DNA of 64,000 nt from Chitinophaga niabensis (lineage in GTDB: Bacteria > Bacteroidota > Bacteroidia > Chitinophagales > Chitinophagaceae): positions 5,771,001-5,835,000 of the forward strand of contig NZ_CP154260.1 of NCBI RefSeq assembly GCF_039545795.1, written 5' to 3'. Numbering within the stretch: position 1 is the stretch's first letter; every line of letters begins with the position of its first letter. Below the pieces are notes generated by a model, which was given only the letters and a program-made list of their open reading frames with translations, had not been told where the DNA came from and did no database searches. Made by a program: the position numbers and the translations under genes. Of this stretch, positions 55,204-62,697 are shown in pieces.

Positions 55204-55640
55204 GTGATGAATATTTCATGCAGCAGGCTTTGAAGGAAGCACAGAAAGCACAGGAGAAAGGAGAAGTACCCATTGGCGCAGTAGTAGTGATGAATGAACA
55301 GATTATCGGCCGTGGGTACAACCAGGTGGAAATGTTGAATGATTGTACGGCACATGCAGAAATGATTGCACTCACCGCTGCGTTTAATTATTTAGGCAGT
55401 AAGTACCTCATGGATGCCACTTTGTATGTAACGTTGGAACCCTGCTTTATGTGTGCTGGTGCCCTCTACTGGAGCAAGATCGGCAGGATTGTATATGGTG
55501 CGGAAGATGAGAAGAACGGATACAGAAGAGTAGCGGGAGAACGTTCTCCCTTTCACCCCAAAACAAAACTGGAAAGTGGCTTGTATGGGGAAGAGAGTTT
55601 GAAGATGGTGAAAGCGTTTTTTGCAGCGAGGAGGAAGTAA
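55200..55640 (+). CDS. tadA: tRNA adenosine(34) deaminase
   Basis: Converts adenosine to inosine at the wobble position of tRNA-Arg. 146 residues; zinc site His52 with the proton-shuttle Glu54 in HAEM, and Cys82/Cys85 in PCFMC. GEVPIGAVVV is the family N-terminal strand. The start codon overlaps the ligA stop (ATGA), so translation is coupled. Confidence 0.93.
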   Translation: MSDEYFMQQALKEAQKAQEKGEVPIGAVVVMNEQIIGRGYNQVEMLNDCTAHAEMIALTAAFNYLGSKYLMDATLYVTLEPCFMCAGALYWSKIGRIVYGAEDEKNGYRRVAGERSPFHPKTKLESGLYGEESLKMVKAFFAARRK

Positions 55641-55653
55641 CAGGTAAGATTAA

Positions 55654-55929
55654 GACAATCCTGACGATAAAAGAAAAAAGTTAGCTAAAGAACCCATTAT
55701 CTGGAAGGGAGATCTTTTAGATGATTGTACTGCTGAATGGGCCGGATTAATGTTAAGGGCCGAATGGATGGATGAAGATTTCTGGTGGTGGGCTGTTTAT
55801 GACATGCAAAAAAAAGGATGAGGATGTAATTGATGCCTCTTATAACTATGAAATATCATTCCAGGTGGAGAGATCGCAAGAGCAAAGGCTGAAAGTGTTG
55901 CCAGAGCATATCTCGGAATTGATTCATAA
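55654..55929 (+). pseudogene. Frameshifted relic of a small hypothetical gene
   Basis: Three consecutive frame pieces read as one protein: first KEPIIWKGDLLDDCTAEW and AGLMLRAEWMDEDFWWWAVY, then (after a shift in an eight-A run at 55808-55815) DEDVIDASYNYE, then (after a second shift near 55850) PGGEIARAKAESVARAYLGI with a stop at 55927. No start codon is present upstream in frame. The acidic, Trp-rich N-part and the Ala-rich helix at the end suggest a small soluble, perhaps immunity-like, protein. The A-run shift could also be a sequencing error, but two shifts and a lost start favour decay. Confidence 0.6.
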
Positions 55930-55941
55930 CAATGTTATCTC

Positions 55942-55977
55942 ATAAAAAAAGGCCCGCTCTTTTCAGAACGGGCCTTT
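55942..55977 (-). terminator. Terminator of the SPFH gene
   Basis: Stem AAAGGCCCG/CGGGCCTTT with a 12-base loop and TTTTTTT on the minus strand, 17 bp after the SPFH gene stop. Confidence 0.88.
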
Positions 55978-55993
55978 CCATTTTCATAAAATA

Positions 55994-56944
55994 TTATTTC
56001 TTAGCCGGAGCCGTTTCATTTTTCACTTCCATCAACTGATTCAAACTCATCAATTGCTTCATGGTTTTATCCATGCCTTCTGAAGAACCATCCAGGAAGA
56101 TCACGTTACCACGGGAGTTCTCAGAGAAATGTTTGATCCCTTCCACCCACATGGAGAACAGGATCACAGAAGTATCCAGGTTGGCCTGTTGCATTTCTTT
56201 TGCAGCCATGCTCATACCTTTGGCCACCTCTTCCCGGAACAGCGCCACACCACGGCCACGTAACTGTGCCGCCTGCCTTTCTGCTTCCGCAGCAATCTTA
56301 ATGGCATTACCATCTGCTTCTGCTGCTTTGGTTTTGGTGATCAGTAAAGCCTGCCCTTCATTCTCAGCGGCAGCTTTCAGGTTATTGGATGCAACCACCT
56401 GCGCCATAGAGCGCATGATGGCATCATCAAAAGTGATATCGTTCAATTGAAGATCCTGCAGATGGAATCCCCATGTTTCCAGGGTAACGTCTATCTGTTC
56501 TTTTACATGTTCTGTAATGTCTTTCCGGAGGGCCAGTACTTCCGCCTGTTTTTTAGTGGCCACAAAACCACGGATGGAACCTTCGATGGTACGGATCAGC
56601 GCCTGCATGAAACTACGTTCATCCATAAACTTGAAGGCCACATTTTTGATGACCTCCTCCTCCTGGTTCAGCACGGAGTAGAGCAACATGGCTTTGAAAT
56701 AAACATTCGCCTGGTCCACCGTAATAGCCTGGAATTCCAGTTCCACGGAACGGTTCTGAATAGAGATGCGTTTAAATACCTTTTCGATCAGAGGTATTTT
56801 GAAGTTAAGACCCGGCATCAATATCCGGTTGTACTTGCCAAAGATGGTGGTCACACCAATGGTGCCCTGTTGCACAGTCACAAAGGAAGATAACAGGATG
56901 AGAACGACCAGCCCAATAAGAATATACAAAAAAAGGTTATCCAT
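55994..56944 (-). CDS. SPFH/stomatin-like membrane protein
   Basis: A 316-residue protein with one N-terminal membrane span (LFLYILIGLVVLILLSSFV) and an SPFH domain (VQQGTIGVTTIFGKYNRILMPGLNFKIP). The helical region (KTKAAEADGNAIKIAAEAERQAAQ) is Ala/Glu-rich as in flotillin-stomatin oligomers. It probably organises membrane microdomains, often with an NfeD protein, which is not adjacent here. Confidence 0.88.
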   Translation of the reverse strand: MDNLFLYILIGLVVLILLSSFVTVQQGTIGVTTIFGKYNRILMPGLNFKIPLIEKVFKRISIQNRSVELEFQAITVDQANVYFKAMLLYSVLNQEEEVIKNVAFKFMDERSFMQALIRTIEGSIRGFVATKKQAEVLALRKDITEHVKEQIDVTLETWGFHLQDLQLNDITFDDAIMRSMAQVVASNNLKAAAENEGQALLITKTKAAEADGNAIKIAAEAERQAAQLRGRGVALFREEVAKGMSMAAKEMQQANLDTSVILFSMWVEGIKHFSENSRGNVIFLDGSSEGMDKTMKQLMSLNQLMEVKNETAPAKK

Positions 56945-57135
56945 AGTGTAAAGGATTTGAACCTAAATGTAATCAAAATCCTCCACTATGGGTAATCGTT
57001 ATTGAACGGCAAGCAGGGTTTCCAAACACGCGGATTTAAAAGGCCGGTTTGCGTGGATTTTTTTGGAGTATAACAAACAACGAATGATCCGTGTGGGTTA
57101 AACACGCGACAATGCATGAAATACTAATAGATCTA

Positions 57136-57345
57136 TTATATCTTTTGGCATTTCTTGAAGTAGATAAATACATCATCCAACTCAATTTGCTTTAATTGAT
57201 AGGCTAATTGGGTTTTCAGATCATCGGCTTCTTCTTTAATTTTTTTGTACTTGTCCTTTAATGTTTGATACCTGGTAACAATTTCTTCGGGTGTGGCAGT
57301 TTGATCCAATGCCAGGATATCATACGCATTTTCTTCGGTTATCAT
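57136..57345 (-). CDS. J-domain-like mini-protein without HPD
   Basis: A 69-residue ATG-started protein. Residues 6-35 (NAYDILALDQTATPEEIVTR followed by YQTLKDKYKK) follow helices I and II of a DnaJ J-domain (Y-x-I-L-x-L, then A-T-x-E-E-I-x-x-x-Y), but the HPD tripeptide that stimulates DnaK is absent. The rest is a charged helix (EEADDLKTQLAYQLKQIE). It could be a decoy or an unrelated small helical protein. A 24-bp palindrome lies about 85 bp upstream. Confidence 0.55.
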   Translation of the reverse strand: MITEENAYDILALDQTATPEEIVTRYQTLKDKYKKIKEEADDLKTQLAYQLKQIELDDVFIYFKKCQKI

Positions 57346-57428
57346 AGTGATAAGTATTACCTCAAAAACTATCCAAATGAACTCCGTGATAATTCAGGCT
57401 ACTAAATTAGTGGAGTTTAACACGATTG

Positions 57429-57452
57429 AAAATACCCAAGCTTGGGTATTTT
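57429..57452. repeat. Perfect 24-bp palindrome
   Basis: AAAATACCCAAG and its exact complement, with no spacer, then more T on the + strand. It lies between the LuxR gene stop and the J-like gene start. It could be an operator for the J-like gene or a terminator; a perfect centre favours a dimeric regulator site or a cruciform. Confidence 0.6.
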
Positions 57453-57559
57453 TTGACCGCATTTCCGCATCACACTTCAGTTGTAGAAGGGTATTACAGA
57501 TTACATCTGGAAATATGTAAATTGATTATCAATGTTAAAAAACACTTATTTGTGTGGCA

Positions 57560-58261
57560 TTATTGCAATCCTATCTGTTTTGCAAGGGCAACAAGTTCAG
57601 GGGTATTTTTAACCTTTAATTTTAACCGGATGTTCTTCCGGTGGGTTTCAACAGTGTATCTGCTCAAATTGAGCTTTTCGGCTATTTCTTTATTGTTGTG
57701 TCCGCGGCCAGCTAAAATGAAAATGTCTTTTTCCCGGGCGGTCAATTTGTTGAGTACGTCTTCATTACTACGTCTTAATACAGCGCGTAAAGCTTCACTG
57801 ATCTGGGTGCCGGTGTCTATGGCATGGGTGAAATCCAGGAAAACGCAGATCACGTCTTCCACATTTCCCAGCTTGTCGTAAGTAAAAGGAATGCCCAGGC
57901 CTACTACCCAAAACCATTCTCCTTTCCCACGTTTGCGCACCCGCATGATCCCTCCGAACATACCTTTCTTTTCCTGGAAAGACTGTTGTGACATGGTGAG
58001 AATGCTGGCATCATCAGGGTGAGTGACCTCTTTAAAGAATTGGGTACCAAGGGAAAGGATCTCTTCCAGGGAATAACCAAGGGTTTCTGTCAAATTACTA
58101 TTACACCAGTTAACGGCCTTTTTGGCGTTGTTGGACGTATAAAGCATAGCCGGCATGTTGTCTATGATCTTTTCCAAATGTTGTAGCCGGCTCCGCAATT
58201 GCGCATTCTCCGATATCAGCGCATCTAGAGAGTCGCGTGGTTCTGTGCCCATGTCCTGCAT
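57560..58261 (-). CDS. PAS-domain LuxR-type transcription regulator
   Basis: A 233-residue cytosolic protein. Residues 1-30 form a coiled coil (LISENAQLRSRLQHLEKI), 35-140 a PAS fold (AMLYTSNNAKKAVNWCNSNL, HPDDASILTM, GEWFWVVGLG), and 170-230 a LuxR helix-turn-helix (LTAREKDIFILAGRGHNNKE and LSRYTVETHRKNIR). There is no receiver domain, so it senses a ligand or redox state directly. It diverges from sodA, hence a possible link to oxidative stress. Confidence 0.88.
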   Translation of the reverse strand: MQDMGTEPRDSLDALISENAQLRSRLQHLEKIIDNMPAMLYTSNNAKKAVNWCNSNLTETLGYSLEEILSLGTQFFKEVTHPDDASILTMSQQSFQEKKGMFGGIMRVRKRGKGEWFWVVGLGIPFTYDKLGNVEDVICVFLDFTHAIDTGTQISEALRAVLRRSNEDVLNKLTAREKDIFILAGRGHNNKEIAEKLNLSRYTVETHRKNIRLKLKVKNTPELVALAKQIGLQ

Positions 58262-58431
58262 ATTTATGTTTTAAACAAACAATAGTGAAAACTAACGATG
58301 AATGCTATACGAATATAATTAAATGCTAAACAACCGTTATAACACCTTTATGTAAATATAAAAGAAAAAGGCATATATCCAACTGACGTTAACAAGCTGC
58401 AACCCTTCATTCCAGGGCTTCCCAGAAAGGG

Positions 58432-58463
58432 TTTGACAATTACCGTATTAGGCATTAAATTTG
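58432..58463 (+). promoter_or_regulatory. Consensus promoter of sodA
   Basis: TTTG (58432-58435), exactly 20 bp, then TAAATTTG (58456-58463): a full match to the Bacteroidota consensus, 50 bp before the sodA start codon. Confidence 0.85.
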
Positions 58464-58513
58464 GTTCTTCTAACAAGGGAAAATAATTTTTTAACCCATA
58501 AAAAAATTGAATT

Positions 58514-59107
58514 ATGGCTTTTACACTTCCTGCTTTGCCGTATGCTTCTGACGCGCTGGAGCCGCATTTCGACAAGCAAACGATGGAAATACATCACGGC
58601 AAACACCACCAGGCTTATGTGGACAACCTGAACAAAGCTGTTGCCGGCACAGAGAATGAGAACAAATCGCTGGAAGAGCTGGTTGCCAAAGCTGGTGCTA
58701 TCAGCCCTGCTGTGCGCAACAACGGTGGTGGTCACTGGAACCACAGCTTTTTCTGGGAAAGCCTGGCACCTAATAAAGGTGGTACACCCAGTGGCAAACT
58801 CGCAGATGCTATCAACAGTACTTTCGGTTCTTTTGATGCATTCAAGGAAAAATTCAATGCTGCCGGTGTTTCCCGCTTTGGATCCGGCTGGGCATGGCTG
58901 CTGGTGAAAGATGGCAAACTGGAGATCTCCTCCACGCCTAACCAGGACAATCCCCTGATGGATGTTGCAGAAGTAAAGGGCACGCCTATATTAGGTGTGG
59001 ACGTTTGGGAGCATGCCTACTACCTCAAATACCAGAACCGCCGCGCGGAATACCTCGCTGCTTTCTGGAACGTGGTGAACTGGGATGCAGTGAGCAAACG
59101 CTTCTAG
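58514..59107 (+). CDS. sodA: Superoxide dismutase, Mn/Fe family (Mn-type active site)
   Basis: Converts superoxide to H2O2 and O2 in the cytosol. 197 residues; metal ligands His27 (IHHGKHH), His77 (GGHWNHSFF), Asp163 and His167 (DVWEHAYYL). The active-site Gln144 (NQDNPL) with Gly73 follows the Mn-type pattern; Fe-SOD carries its Gln earlier in the chain. It may be cambialistic. It has its own consensus promoter and a terminator. Confidence 0.96.
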   Translation: MAFTLPALPYASDALEPHFDKQTMEIHHGKHHQAYVDNLNKAVAGTENENKSLEELVAKAGAISPAVRNNGGGHWNHSFFWESLAPNKGGTPSGKLADAINSTFGSFDAFKEKFNAAGVSRFGSGWAWLLVKDGKLEISSTPNQDNPLMDVAEVKGTPILGVDVWEHAYYLKYQNRRAEYLAAFWNVVNWDAVSKRF

Positions 59108-59128
59108 GATGTGAATGAACTTCATTAT

Positions 59129-59160
59129 AAAGGGGGAGAGCAACAGTTTTCCCCCTTTTC
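59129..59160 (+). terminator. Terminator of sodA
   Basis: Stem AAAGGGGGA/TCCCCCTTT, a loop of about 12 bases, then TTCTTTTATG on the + strand, about 20 bp after the stop codon. Confidence 0.8.
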
Positions 59161-59216
59161 TTTTATGCACTACCCAAAGCCAATTCACCCGGCATTTCAC
59201 TTTATTCAGTGCATAC

Positions 59217-59256
59217 AAAAAAAGGGGCAGCAGGATCTAAACCCTGCTGCCCCTTT
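59217..59256 (-). terminator. Terminator of the DUF1080 operon
   Basis: A stem of about 13 pairs around AAAGGGGCAGCAGG and its complement, a short loop, and TTTTTTT on the minus strand, 18 bp after the DUF1080 gene stop. Confidence 0.9.
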
Positions 59257-59274
59257 ACTATTTTACCTGTACTA

Positions 59275-60051
59275 CTACAGTTGCTTGATCTTCACGTTCT
59301 TAAACCAGATCTCACTACCGTGGTCCTGTACGCAGATATGGCCTTTCTTAGCAACGCCATATCCTTTGTAGTCTTTCCATTTACCTGTAGTTTTATTCTT
59401 CGTCCACTCCGGCGTCCACATCTCTGTATCTACCACTTTCTCTCCATTCAGCCAATGTTCCAGGTGCCCCTTGTTTAACACAATGCGGGTATGGTTCCAT
59501 TCGCCAACTGGTTTTGCAGCCAGTTTGGAAGGAGGGTTCATAGCGTAGTTAGCACCTGATTTCTGCCAGTCTTCCAACTTCTCCGGAAAGTTTTCATCGT
59601 CTATCAGTTGATACTCAGGGCCGCTCATATAAGGTGCGTCAAACTCTTCTGTTACCAGGTAGAGGATACCGCTGTTCCCTTGTGGTGCTATTTTCCAGTC
59701 AGCCACTAGTTCAAAGTTCTCAAACTCCTCATTGCTGAGCAGGTCTGCACGCATATCACTTTTATCCGTAGTGCTGCCAGTGCAGTGAATAGTACCATCC
59801 TGGGCAGACCAGGTTTTGTTCTCCTTGTTCTTGTACATTCTCCAGCCATCCAGGTTGGTACCGTTGAACAGGAGTTTCCAGCCTTCTGCTTTTTCAGCTT
59901 CGGTTAAAACATTGGCAGGTGCTTCTGTTGCTGTTTTATTTTCACTGCCTATTGCCAGTGAATCCTTTTTCTCTTCCGTTTTTCCTGCATTTCCACAAGA
60001 GGCAAAGCCTATCATAGCTAAGCAGAATGCAGGGAGCGCTAATCTTTTCAT
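59275..60051 (-). CDS. DUF1080 lipoprotein (3-keto-disaccharide hydrolase-like)
   Basis: A 258-residue lipoprotein (lipobox FASC-GN). The mature part is a concanavalin-like jelly-roll: WKLLFNGTNLDGWRMYKNKE, FENFELVADWKIAPQGNSGI, SGPEYQLIDDENFPE and GEWNHTRIVLNKGHLEHWLN are all typical DUF1080 blocks. Members hydrolyse 3-keto-glycosides. The oxidoreductase gene 3 bp upstream could supply the keto group. Confidence 0.92.
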   Translation of the reverse strand: MKRLALPAFCLAMIGFASCGNAGKTEEKKDSLAIGSENKTATEAPANVLTEAEKAEGWKLLFNGTNLDGWRMYKNKENKTWSAQDGTIHCTGSTTDKSDMRADLLSNEEFENFELVADWKIAPQGNSGILYLVTEEFDAPYMSGPEYQLIDDENFPEKLEDWQKSGANYAMNPPSKLAAKPVGEWNHTRIVLNKGHLEHWLNGEKVVDTEMWTPEWTKNKTTGKWKDYKGYGVAKKGHICVQDHGSEIWFKNVKIKQL

Positions 60052-60054
60052 AAA

Positions 60055-61440
60055 TTATTTATTTACAGTTTTCAAAGTTTCAGGATTCCAGTGCATGATC
60101 TTATTCTGGAAATAACTGTCGTTACACAGCAGGGCAGGTGCAGCAGCGCGGAAGCCGAACAGCGCATCCTCACTTACTTTACCCTTGGTACGCATAGCAT
60201 TGAACAGATTGTAGAAGTGATCAAAATGTGCGCCTTTGTATCCTTCTTCTGCTACGTATTCCATTTTTTCCGGTGCCAGCATATCCTTACGCTCGTATAC
60301 ATATTGTTTGCCGTTATCTTTCTGATTCTTTGTTTGCAACAACGGATCGTCAGAAGCAGCATATGCTTTGTTCCTGTAAAGGGTTACTTTATCCCACTCA
60401 ACCGTCATGGAACCTTCGCTGCCCACCATGCGGAGGTAGTTGGTTCCGCCTGTACCGTCCACAAAGTTCACACGGAGGCTCAGGTTAAATGCAGGGTGGA
60501 TCTTTGTTTCAGGATAATCGAACATACCCAGCATTACATCGGGTACTTCCCTGCCATCTTTCCAGTAACGCAAACCACCAGTAGCCATGATCTTTTCAGG
60601 TCCTATGGAACCCGTTACCAGGTGGAGACTGGAGAATAAGTGAACGAAAAGGTCGCCGGAAACACCCGTACCGTAATCACGGTAATTCCTCCAGCGGAAG
60701 AAACGTAATGGATCAAATGCGCGTTTGGTGTTGTTGGCAAGGTAAGCATCCCAGCCTACTGTTGCCGTAGAAGCATCTGCAGGGATAGGGTATTGCCATG
60801 CGCCGAATGGAGACATCCGCGCCCAGAAACCCTCTGCATAGTTCAGTTGACCGATAGCACCATCTTTCAGCAACTGGCGGGCTTTTTCATTACCCAGTGA
60901 GCTAACGCCCTGGCTGCCTACTTCATAGATCACCTTGTTGCGGTTCTGTGCTTCTACTACTGCTGCACCCTCTGAAACATCATGTACCATTGGTTTTTCG
61001 CAGTATACACTCTTGCCTTTATTCATGGCAGCAACAGAAATATCTTTATGCCAGCTGTCCGGCGTAGCAATGATCACAGCATCAATATCCTTACGCTCCA
61101 GGATCTCTTTGTAATCACGCGTGGTGTAAATATCATTGCCCCATTTCTTTTTAGCATCCGTCAGGCGGCCATCATACAGATCGCAGGCGGCAATCAGTTT
61201 CACACCGGGTACTTGTATGGCGGTATTTGCATCTGCCGTTCCCATTCCACCCGCTCCGATCAATGCTATCTGGATCTGATCGTTAGCACTGTATCTATCA
61301 TTCTGACGGGAGAGTTGTTCTAGACTTCTCTTCCGGTCTGCCGCTGTAATGATGTTTGGCAATAAAGAGGCTCCCACTACGGTTTTAGCCAGTTTGGTAA
61401 TAAAACCGCGCCGTGAGTTACCTTGAGAATTTTCCGTCAT
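60055..61440 (-). CDS. Tat-exported Gfo/Idh/MocA oxidoreductase
   Basis: A 461-residue protein with a twin-arginine leader (NSRRGFITKLAKTVV). Rossmann motif ALIGAGGMGTAD, EKPMVHD (the EKP Lys), ATPDSWHKD and SGDLFVHLFSSLHLV, in the active-site His region, match the family. It probably oxidises a sugar at C3 in the periplasm, with a tightly held NAD(P). Paired with the DUF1080 gene, 3 bp apart. Confidence 0.93.
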   Translation of the reverse strand: MTENSQGNSRRGFITKLAKTVVGASLLPNIITAADRKRSLEQLSRQNDRYSANDQIQIALIGAGGMGTADANTAIQVPGVKLIAACDLYDGRLTDAKKKWGNDIYTTRDYKEILERKDIDAVIIATPDSWHKDISVAAMNKGKSVYCEKPMVHDVSEGAAVVEAQNRNKVIYEVGSQGVSSLGNEKARQLLKDGAIGQLNYAEGFWARMSPFGAWQYPIPADASTATVGWDAYLANNTKRAFDPLRFFRWRNYRDYGTGVSGDLFVHLFSSLHLVTGSIGPEKIMATGGLRYWKDGREVPDVMLGMFDYPETKIHPAFNLSLRVNFVDGTGGTNYLRMVGSEGSMTVEWDKVTLYRNKAYAASDDPLLQTKNQKDNGKQYVYERKDMLAPEKMEYVAEEGYKGAHFDHFYNLFNAMRTKGKVSEDALFGFRAAAPALLCNDSYFQNKIMHWNPETLKTVNK

Positions 61441-61478
61441 GCTAAGTATAATTTATGTATTTAAAGATAAAACGATGG

Positions 61479-62288
61479 CTATTTCAAACGCAAAACAGCG
61501 TTCACGGGTAAATGATCCGATGCATATTTCTCCTGGATCACCTGGTGTTTTTGCACTTCAAATTTCCCTGGCGTAAAGGATATGAAATCAATACACCGGC
61601 GTGGGTTCTCCACCGGGATGGTAAATCCGCAGTCCTTACAGCTACGGGTAAAATACTGGTCCAGTATATCAATAACAGGACTGCCCTCCGGAGCGTTCAA
61701 ATCTCCTGCCAGAATAACCGGGTAAGGCTGATCTTTTAATATAGCTGTTACCTCTTTGATCTGCACCAGCCGGTTAGTATCACCTCTTTGTGCATCCAGG
61801 TGGGTACAGGCTACGAGTAAACGTTTATTTCCCGGAAGCTGTAATAACACAGTAGCTAATACGCGCGGCTCACCATTTGTCCCTGCTATGGTTGTTAAAG
61901 GATATCTTTTTTTTTCAATAATGGGATAATGGGTAAGGATGGCAACGCCGTATTCCCCTCCGTCATGGTCAATCCCTTTGGCAAAGAAGTAAGCCATCTT
62001 ACTGCTTTTGGCCAGCTCTTCCGCCTGGTGAATATCTTTACCGGAACGGGCTGTATGTACATCTACTTCCTGGAGCAGCACAATATCCGGGTTTACATCG
62101 CTGATCACCTTTGCAATAGCGGGAATATCTTTCTTGCCTTTTACAGAAGGCGGATTGGCCACATGGATGTTGTAGCAAAGAACATTGATGGGGCTTGTTT
62201 TAGCACTGGTTACAGTTTTCCCGGCGGAGCAGGCGCCCAGGATTATGACCATCAATAATGCAAGATGGAAGCGGCTTAATTCATACAT
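61479..62288 (-). CDS. Exported endonuclease/exonuclease/phosphatase-fold lipoprotein
   Basis: A 269-residue EEP-superfamily protein with a lipoprotein signal (LGAC-SA). Catalytic blocks: VLCYNIHVAN (Asn), IVLLQEVD (Glu, metal), CTHLDAQ (His), ILAGDLNAPE (Asp-x-Asn) and SDHLPV (Asp-His). Such enzymes cleave phosphodiesters or phosphomonoesters; exported forms act on nucleic acid, inositol phosphates or lipids. It lies 38 bp upstream of the oxidoreductase gene and may share its transcript. Confidence 0.87.
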   Translation of the reverse strand: MYELSRFHLALLMVIILGACSAGKTVTSAKTSPINVLCYNIHVANPPSVKGKKDIPAIAKVISDVNPDIVLLQEVDVHTARSGKDIHQAEELAKSSKMAYFFAKGIDHDGGEYGVAILTHYPIIEKKRYPLTTIAGTNGEPRVLATVLLQLPGNKRLLVACTHLDAQRGDTNRLVQIKEVTAILKDQPYPVILAGDLNAPEGSPVIDILDQYFTRSCKDCGFTIPVENPRRCIDFISFTPGKFEVQKHQVIQEKYASDHLPVNAVLRLK

Positions 62289-62432
62289 ACCCTAAAAAAA
62301 CGAAAAACAATTTAGCTGTGCAATGGTAAGCACCGCTAAATTGTTAATATTTTTCTGCAATGGGTTGCATTCATGAATAAGTACTGACACTTATTCAAAA
62401 AATATAAAAGTGTTAAAGGCTACAAGTTAAAG

Positions 62433-62696
62433 TTATTCGTCCTTTTTCCTGGGGGTTATATTATAAAACTTCAATTGATACTCCATTTTTCCCCATAAAT
62501 ATTCATACGCTTCTGCATCACAATCAAAGGTTCTATAGTCATGCCTTTCTCCCTTCTCATCCAAATAAAAAAATTCCCACTTAGAATAGTTCTTGTATAA
62601 AATGCAGGCATCCGGTTTTAAGCCCTCGTCTAATGAGTACCAATATTCTGGGATATTATTCCAATATAGTTTATCCTTTAATTCAAAGTAATCCAT
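62433..62696 (-). CDS. Short orphan protein after the S41 protease
   Basis: An 87-residue soluble protein from the ATG at 62696 (a longer upstream frame is out of place inside the protease gene). It is acidic and aromatic (NNIPEYWYSLDEGLKPD, KWEFFYLDEKGERHDY), a make-up seen in immunity-type proteins, and its AT-rich codons differ from the neighbours. The ATG comes one base after the protease stop codon, so translation could be coupled. No family recognised. Confidence 0.5.
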   Translation of the reverse strand: MDYFELKDKLYWNNIPEYWYSLDEGLKPDACILYKNYSKWEFFYLDEKGERHDYRTFDCDAEAYEYLWGKMEYQLKFYNITPRKKDE

Positions 62697-62697
62697 C

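Noticed and set aside
57024..57108. Direct repeat AAACACGCG (57024 and 57100)
   Set aside because: Only nine bases and no further structure; expected by chance at this length scale.
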